A DNA stretch of 64,000 nucleotides from Pseudooctadecabacter jejudonensis (lineage in GTDB: Bacteria; Pseudomonadota; Alphaproteobacteria; Rhodobacterales; Rhodobacteraceae). Positions within the stretch are counted from its first letter, which is position 1. The number at the start of each line of letters is the position of its first letter. The stretch is from NCBI RefSeq assembly GCF_900172275.1, contig NZ_FWFT01000002.1:124001-188000 (forward strand), read 5' to 3'. Below the pieces are notes generated by a model that worked only from the letters and a program-made list of their open reading frames with translations, made no database searches and was not told the DNA's origin. Shown in pieces: positions 59,372 to 64,000 of this stretch. The position numbers were made by a program, and so were the translations under genes.

Positions 59372-59884
59372 TTACGCAGCCTTCTCTTCGATGGTCGAGA
59401 GAATGCTTGCGACGTTCGAAGCAGGCGCGCCAATGGCACCAGCGATGTTGGCAGCAGGTGCACCGATGCAACCAACGATGGAGGCGATAAGCTCCTCGCG
59501 GGATGGCATTTCGGACACGGCTTTCACACCGGCAGGGTCCAGAGCGTTCTCACCCATGGCACCGCCGAGGATCACGAGCTTGTCGTTTTCCTTGGCGTAT
59601 GTCTGAACAACCTTGGCCGCAGCCACAGGATCTTCAGAATAGGAGAGGACGGTCATGCCCGTCAGGTAATCCGCGATGCTTTCGCATGGTTTACCGTCGA
59701 GGGCGATTTTGGCGAGCTTGTTCTTGGCGACGCGCACAGAACCGCCAGCGTCGCGCATGCGACCCCGCAGATCCTGCATTTCAGCAACTGTCATGCCTTC
59801 GTAGTGGGCAACCACAACGACGCCAGAGCTTTCGAAGATTTGGCCGAGCTCTTCGACCAATTTTTCTTTCTGGGCTCTATCCAC
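59372..59884 (-). CDS. rplJ: 50S ribosomal protein L10
   Basis: A 170-residue L10 beginning at a GTG (59884), [22 protein letters not shown] lies seven bases upstream; the longer open frame has no homology. Core motif: [20 protein letters not shown]. The C-terminal helix binds L7/L12 dimers. rplK and rplA, normally directly upstream, are absent; a sensor cyclase gene is there instead. Confidence 0.96.
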   Translation of the reverse strand: MDRAQKEKLVEELGQIFESSGVVVVAHYEGMTVAEMQDLRGRMRDAGGSVRVAKNKLAKIALDGKPCESIADYLTGMTVLSYSEDPVAAAKVVQTYAKENDKLVILGGAMGENALDPAGVKAVSEMPSREELIASIVGCIGAPAANIAGAIGAPASNVASILSTIEEKAA

Positions 59885-60126
59885 AGTTTCACTCCAAGTT
59901 TGGGGGTTGGATGGTCCGCGCCCCGGCTCAATTCTGCCAAAGCCCCAAGGGGCCCGACGTTGTTGTCCATATTTAACGGGGGTTGAGCCGAACAAGGATG
60001 GAGCCCATGGAGAGCACCAGTCAAATTCGTTTCTTTCCCGCCTCGGGCAGGATTTATGAAGCAAGGCTTCACCCACCGTCTCGGACGATAGAACGCACCG
60101 CGAATCGCAGCCCGTTCATGGGTCGG
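59885..60126 (-). other. rplJ leader
   Basis: About 240 bases without a gene. In other bacteria L10-L7/L12 binds such a leader to repress its operon; a CCCCAAGGGGCC-type inverted segment near 59943-59953 is visible, but no full site was resolved. Confidence 0.4.
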
Positions 60127-60155
60127 TATTTAGTCGGCAATGGGACGTTTGTGAA
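60127..60155 (-). promoter_or_regulatory. Candidate promoter of rplJ-rplL
   Basis: Minus strand TTCACA (60155-60150), 17 bases, TAAATA (60132-60127). It would give a leader of about 235 bases. Confidence 0.45.
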
Positions 60156-60194
60156 GGGGGCTGCTGCGGCACGGCCCGCATTGGGGCGACCGGC

Positions 60195-61448
60195 TTACGC
60201 CGCCACGTCCCCAAGGGGCGGTTCATAGACGAAATCGCCGATGCACAATCGGCCACGGCCTGCATTTTTGGCCAGATACAACGCATGATCTGCGGCCGCG
60301 ATCAATTCATCGGATGTCTTGGCACTTGGCCCCGCCAGCGCGGCACCGATGGTTGCGCCTAAGGTCAGGTCAATGCCGTCATACTGCACGCCACGCGAAA
60401 TCTCTGCGATCATGGCTTGGCCCATCGCCTCAAGTTGTTCGTTGACGTCTTCCCAGTGTTTAAAAGGTGCGACCACAACAAATTCGTCGCCGCCCATCCG
60501 CGCGACCAGATCCTGCGGGCGGACCAGTTCCGCCATTCGTCTGGAGGCCTCTTGCAGAACATAATCGCCCGCAGGATGGCCATAGGTGTCATTGATGGCC
60601 TTGAAGTGATCCAGATCAATCTGGATGACGGCAACAGGGGCCCCGCTGTCCAGCCAGCCGTCCAAAGCCTGTTCCAGAACCGAGAACAACTGGGCCCGGT
60701 TGGCCAGCCCCGTAAGCGTGTCGTGAAAGGCAGCGTGATGGAGATCTTCGGCGATCGCCTCAATCCGTTGGGTTTTGGCCGTGATCTCTTCGTGGGAGCG
60801 TTCCATCTCTGCCAAGGTTCGGCGGACGCTGTATTGGGCCGGCAGAAAAATCAGGAGTCCTTCGAGGATGAGGATGGTACACGCGATGGCCAACATGATG
60901 TGGGATTGATTGGTCAGCGCATCGGTACGTCCGCGGGCGTCTGTTTCCCAAAGATTGACCGCACGGTCGAGGCTGGCCAGAAGCGGAACGCTGGCTTGCT
61001 GCAGAACAGGCAGTAGACGGGCACCGTCCGGTTCTGTCAAAACGCGCCGCGTCAGGTCGATATAGGCCCGCGACATCTGATCCAGATCACCTTCGGACAC
61101 ATAATGCGCCCGTGTGATATCAGACATATGGGGGCGATTGACCAGCCAGTCGTTTGAGGTGGAAAACGTCCAAAGCGCCTGTTCCAGTGCCGCGTCGGAC
61201 GCCGGGGTACGCTCCTCTTCCGGTGTGAGGGCAAGCAGCAAAATCCGCTGGCTCAGCATCCGTTGTTTTCCCGCGACATTGATGATTGTTGCGTCTTGTG
61301 CTGCCGCCTCAACCGCGCGCATCTGGGCCAGATGTGACCCCGCGATGAAGACCCCGACGAACAGCATGGCAAGCAAATACCGGCGCCATAACGTACGCGG
61401 ATTGCCAACAAGCAGATTAAAGATGCGAACGAAGGTCACGATGAACAC
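60195..61448 (-). CDS. Membrane sensor diguanylate cyclase with PilJ/NarX-type input domain
   Basis: About 417 residues; the start is uncertain (GTG at 61448 or 61439, or TTG at 61478; no ATG fits). A first helix (YLLAMLFVGVFIAGSHLA), then a periplasmic domain with INVAGKQRMLSQRI, matching the P-box-like segment of NarX/PilJ nitrate-type sensor domains, and a second helix (IMLAIACTILILEGLLIFL). The GGDEF domain has RMGGDEFVVV with an inhibition site RPQD five residues before GGDEF. It is predicted to make c-di-GMP in response to a small ligand. Confidence 0.87.
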   Translation of the reverse strand: MFIVTFVRIFNLLVGNPRTLWRRYLLAMLFVGVFIAGSHLAQMRAVEAAAQDATIINVAGKQRMLSQRILLLALTPEEERTPASDAALEQALWTFSTSNDWLVNRPHMSDITRAHYVSEGDLDQMSRAYIDLTRRVLTEPDGARLLPVLQQASVPLLASLDRAVNLWETDARGRTDALTNQSHIMLAIACTILILEGLLIFLPAQYSVRRTLAEMERSHEEITAKTQRIEAIAEDLHHAAFHDTLTGLANRAQLFSVLEQALDGWLDSGAPVAVIQIDLDHFKAINDTYGHPAGDYVLQEASRRMAELVRPQDLVARMGGDEFVVVAPFKHWEDVNEQLEAMGQAMIAEISRGVQYDGIDLTLGATIGAALAGPSAKTSDELIAAADHALYLAKNAGRGRLCIGDFVYEPPLGDVAA

Positions 61449-61605
61449 GTCGCTTTCAGGGAAACACAGATGCCCCAACCTGCTAATGCGTCAAAGTTAA
61501 CAGATTGTCGCCCCGATCGGGAAACGCCCCAATTTAACGCATGGCATTTTAATCAAACCAGACAGAGCGGTCCCCAAAAAGTACCGCTTTCAGTCTTGGA
61601 AAACG

Positions 61606-62934
61606 TTATGTTTTGGCCGCCTTAGCCTCGCCTGCGGATTTCACGCGCTGGCGCAAATCGGTGGTCGAGATGTTCTCGGTGCGCGGCAGATAGGTCACGT
61701 CACACAGGTCTTTCAGGTCATCAAACTTGCCGGTCCAATCATCGCCCATGGCGAACAAATCGGCCTTGTGTTCGATCACATCGCTGCGTTTTTGGTCCCA
61801 TGTCTCTTCGGGGATGACCAGATCAACGAAACTGCACGCCTCAAGCACCTCTTTGCGATCCTCATACGAGCAGACAGCTTTTTTGTCCTTTAGCGCGTTG
61901 AATTCATCAGTGGACAGCCCGACCACCAGTCTTTCACCCAGCTTTGCCAGACGTTCCAGAAGACGCACGTGGCCCGCGTGAAACAGATCAAAGGTGCCGT
62001 AGGTGATCACCGTGCGCGGTCCGGGATGGGCTTCGCGACACGTCCGCAAATAATCCTCAAACACCACATCCTGTTTGCCCATTTGATAGGTGTAGTAAGG
62101 ATCCGGCACCTTCCATCCGGGCCCGTAATTGACCGCGAGGATCGGGTCAGGATTGGCGGGGCCCATCAGATCAAACGGGCCGGTCGGCTTCAGTGGCAAC
62201 AGATCGGATTTGTGCACCGCTGCGGCACTGTAGGGATAAACCGACACCATGTCGTTGTCGTCGATCCATGCGGGAAACAGATCAAACTGCACGCCGGTCT
62301 TGGTGATCAGTTTCAGGATGCCGCGGTCGTCGTTCGTCATCCCGTCCAGCAAACCGCGCGCCTTGAGGCTGCGGGCTACGAATTTCCATTCCCGTGCCGC
62401 ACGTACCGGATCATTCGCCTTCAGCAGAACGCCCAGATCAATGTCGTCATCGTGGGGCAGGAAACTACCATCTCGCACCATGCCCAATAGGGTGCCGGAA
62501 TTGATAAAGGCCTCAAACCCGTCCTCGTTGAGCATCTGAAGGGCGGCATCAACATCCGCCGCGATTTCAGAGGCATCAAGGTTGGCAAACGTGTTTTCGT
62601 GATAGCCGTGCGGGGTCAAAGCCACCGGGTGCAAATAGGATTTGAACAGGTCAACAAACGCGTCAAACTCCGGCATTCGGTCCTGACGTTTGCAGACGTT
62701 GCGATACCGCGCCATGGTGCCCATCGCTTTTCCGGGCCGCAAACGGCCGATGGCGCAAATGCCTAAAAAGCTTTGCATGTATAGCTTGGACTTTTTGTCG
62801 ACGTCCTGGTCCATCAACCACAGGATTTTCTGCCGTGGACGGATGGTGTTTTGACCTGTTTTCAGGATCGTCATGACCTCATCCCAAAGGGCGTGAAGTT
62901 CGGCGTCTGTCTGGTTTTTGTGTTCGCTGCTCAT
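61606..62934 (-). CDS. LicD-like domain fused to a glycerol-3-phosphate/ethanolamine-type cytidylyltransferase
   Basis: 442 residues from the ATG at 62934. The middle (about 140-260) has SGTLLGMVRDGSFLPHDDDI and DLGVLL, the LicD/nucleotidyltransferase-fold motif with its Asp triad, then GVQFDLFPAWID. The C-terminal 130 residues are a cytidylyltransferase: TYGTFDLFHAGHVRLLERL (HxGH) and RTENISTTDLR (the RTEGISTT motif). The first 130 residues are helical and unassigned. Activation of an alcohol phosphate with CTP and its transfer to a glycan by the same chain is inferred. It may decorate surface polysaccharide. Confidence 0.85.
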   Translation of the reverse strand: MSSEHKNQTDAELHALWDEVMTILKTGQNTIRPRQKILWLMDQDVDKKSKLYMQSFLGICAIGRLRPGKAMGTMARYRNVCKRQDRMPEFDAFVDLFKSYLHPVALTPHGYHENTFANLDASEIAADVDAALQMLNEDGFEAFINSGTLLGMVRDGSFLPHDDDIDLGVLLKANDPVRAAREWKFVARSLKARGLLDGMTNDDRGILKLITKTGVQFDLFPAWIDDNDMVSVYPYSAAAVHKSDLLPLKPTGPFDLMGPANPDPILAVNYGPGWKVPDPYYTYQMGKQDVVFEDYLRTCREAHPGPRTVITYGTFDLFHAGHVRLLERLAKLGERLVVGLSTDEFNALKDKKAVCSYEDRKEVLEACSFVDLVIPEETWDQKRSDVIEHKADLFAMGDDWTGKFDDLKDLCDVTYLPRTENISTTDLRQRVKSAGEAKAAKT

Positions 62935-63047
62935 GGGCTGGAGGGTTACCGAAATTGGCCCGTCTGACAAAGCGGTTTGTTGCCGCTTGGGAAACAATCT
63001 TTGAAACGCGGCTTTGCCGAACACAGTATTGTCATGGTGGCGCTGAT

Positions 63048-63075
63048 TTGGCGCGATCCGTCTTCGACCTAATTG
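63048..63075 (+). promoter_or_regulatory. Candidate promoter of the hydrolase gene
   Basis: TTGGCG (63048-63053), 16 bases, TAATTG (63070-63075), 25 bases before the ATG at 63101. Confidence 0.35.
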
Positions 63076-63100
63076 ATGTTGGGTAGATCACAGGAGACAT

Positions 63101-64000
63101 ATGATGAAATTACCACATTTTACACGTCGATCCGCTTTGTTTGCAGGGGCCGCCGTGCCCTTTGCCGTGGCCCAGTTGCCAAACACCGCAGGCGCAGAGG
63201 GCCATGCCGCCGACCCGCAAAACGCCATTCAGAACACGTTTGAGATGGGCGACATGGCGGTCTCTACATTGCTTGCGGGTTCCCGCGCAGTCGACAACCC
63301 GCAAGGTATTTTCGGCATGAACGTGTCCGAAGAGGAATTCGCCGCCGTGAGTGCGGCAAATTTCCTGCCAACGGATCAATCCCAGTTCTACTTTACGCCG
63401 ACGGTGGTGCAAACAGGCACTGAAACCGTGCTGTTTGATGCGGGCCCATCGGCGGCAGGCACCACTGCCGCCCTCGCCCAAGCCGGGCTGGCGCCGGACG
63501 ATATCGACGTCGTCGTCCTGACCCACATGCATGGGGACCACATCGGCGGTTTGACCAATGACGCGGGCGATGTCACCTTTTCCAACGCCCGTTACGTGAC
63601 TGGACAGGCCGAGTTTGACCATTGGGCGGGGCTGGGCAACGACGGGTTTGAGGCCAAGGTCCGCCCCCTTGCAGAGAAAATGACATTCATCGCGGATGGG
63701 GGCGACGTGGCCTCTGGCGTCACCGCGATGGCGGCGTTCGGCCATACGCCGGGCCATATGGTCTATATGCTTGAGAGTGGCGGAAAGCAGGTGCTTTTGA
63801 TGGCGGATTTGGCCAACCACTACGTCTGGTCATTGGCCTACCCTGAATGGGAGGTTCGGTTCGATGCCGATAAAGCCGCCGCTGCCGCAGCCCGCAAAAC
63901 GGTGCTGGGCATGGTCGCCGCTGAAAAAATGCCCCTGATCGGGTATCACATGCCCTTCCCCGGTGTGGGTTATGTGGAAGAGGTCGACGCAGGCCGGTTT
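63101..64000 (+). CDS. Tat-exported metallo-beta-lactamase-fold hydrolase (3' end cut by window edge)
   Basis: 300 codons are visible, open at the edge. AGGAG precedes two adjacent ATGs (63101 and 63104). The N-terminus has a twin-arginine signal (HFTRRSALFAGAAVPFAVA). The mature part has the MBL metal motif LTHMHGDHIGGL and AFGHTPGHMVYMLESG, VLLMADLANH, and late GYHMPFPGVG, giving the two-metal site. It likely acts in the periplasm on a lactone, ester or similar substrate; the exact reaction cannot be told. Confidence 0.88.
   Translation, partial: MMKLPHFTRRSALFAGAAVPFAVAQLPNTAGAEGHAADPQNAIQNTFEMGDMAVSTLLAGSRAVDNPQGIFGMNVSEEEFAAVSAANFLPTDQSQFYFTPTVVQTGTETVLFDAGPSAAGTTAALAQAGLAPDDIDVVVLTHMHGDHIGGLTNDAGDVTFSNARYVTGQAEFDHWAGLGNDGFEAKVRPLAEKMTFIADGGDVASGVTAMAAFGHTPGHMVYMLESGGKQVLLMADLANHYVWSLAYPEWEVRFDADKAAAAAARKTVLGMVAAEKMPLIGYHMPFPGVGYVEEVDAGRF

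Overview
The window looks like a chromosomal segment of a marine alphaproteobacterium of the Rhodobacteraceae (Roseobacter group). This is inferred from the ribosomal and RNA polymerase proteins, the C-rich sigma-70 promoters, the Ala/Glu-rich tail on ribosomal protein L3, the short adenylate kinase, and the gene content. No rRNA, tRNA, CRISPR array or intact mobile element was found. The backbone is the ribosome / RNA polymerase supercluster, all on the minus strand: rplJ-rplL, rpoB-rpoC, rpsL-rpsG-fusA-tuf, rpsJ-rplC-rplD-rplW, rplB-rpsS-rplV-rpsC-rplP, rpmC to rpmD, and rplO-secY-adk-rpsM-rpsK-rpoA-rplQ.

The supercluster keeps its gene order but is cut into seven blocks by unrelated genes. 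Most blocks start with a readable promoter (a TTG-type -35, exactly 17 bases, then a TA-type -10) and end with a stem-loop terminator. Only the rpoB promoter could not be called. The insertions, from right to left, are: (a) an SLC13-type transporter and a two-helix membrane protein between rplL and rpoB; (b) an EamA transporter and a decayed glutathionyl-hydroquinone reductase gene between rpoC and rpsL; (c) a CBS-GGDEF protein and a small hypothetical gene between tuf and rpsJ; (d) an A+T-rich Panacea-type toxin-antitoxin pair between rplW and rplB; (e) about 17 kb between rplP and rpmC; (f) ilvA, a pilin-like protein and an acyltransferase between rpmD and rplO.

The 17 kb insertion (15.5-32.4 kb) carries a complete assimilatory nitrate system on the plus strand: nasT-nasS (RNA-binding antiterminator and its nitrate sensor), a leader RNA ending in a 20-base-pair terminator, then nrtA-nrtB-nrtCD (ABC uptake; both ATPases in one chain), nirB-nirD (nitrite reductase), nasA (nitrate reductase), a TrpD2-like gene, and cysG (siroheme synthase). 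From nrtCD to cysG the genes overlap or nearly abut. Beside it lie a calcium-binding-protein remnant, a TylF-like methyltransferase, a 2OG-Fe(II)-oxygenase-like gene and a secreted lysozyme-like protein.

The edges hold housekeeping and accessory genes. On the left are a truncated RluC-like pseudouridine synthase, crcB and rarA. On the right are a PilJ/NarX-type sensor diguanylate cyclase, a LicD-cytidylyltransferase fusion and a truncated Tat-exported metallo-beta-lactamase-fold hydrolase.

The non-coding DNA is unusually structured. Tandem perfect hairpins with very short loops sit at the 3' ends of many ribosomal and RNA polymerase genes. Two arrays repeat GTATGG at an exact 11-base period. 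The rplB and rpsJ leaders look regulatory.
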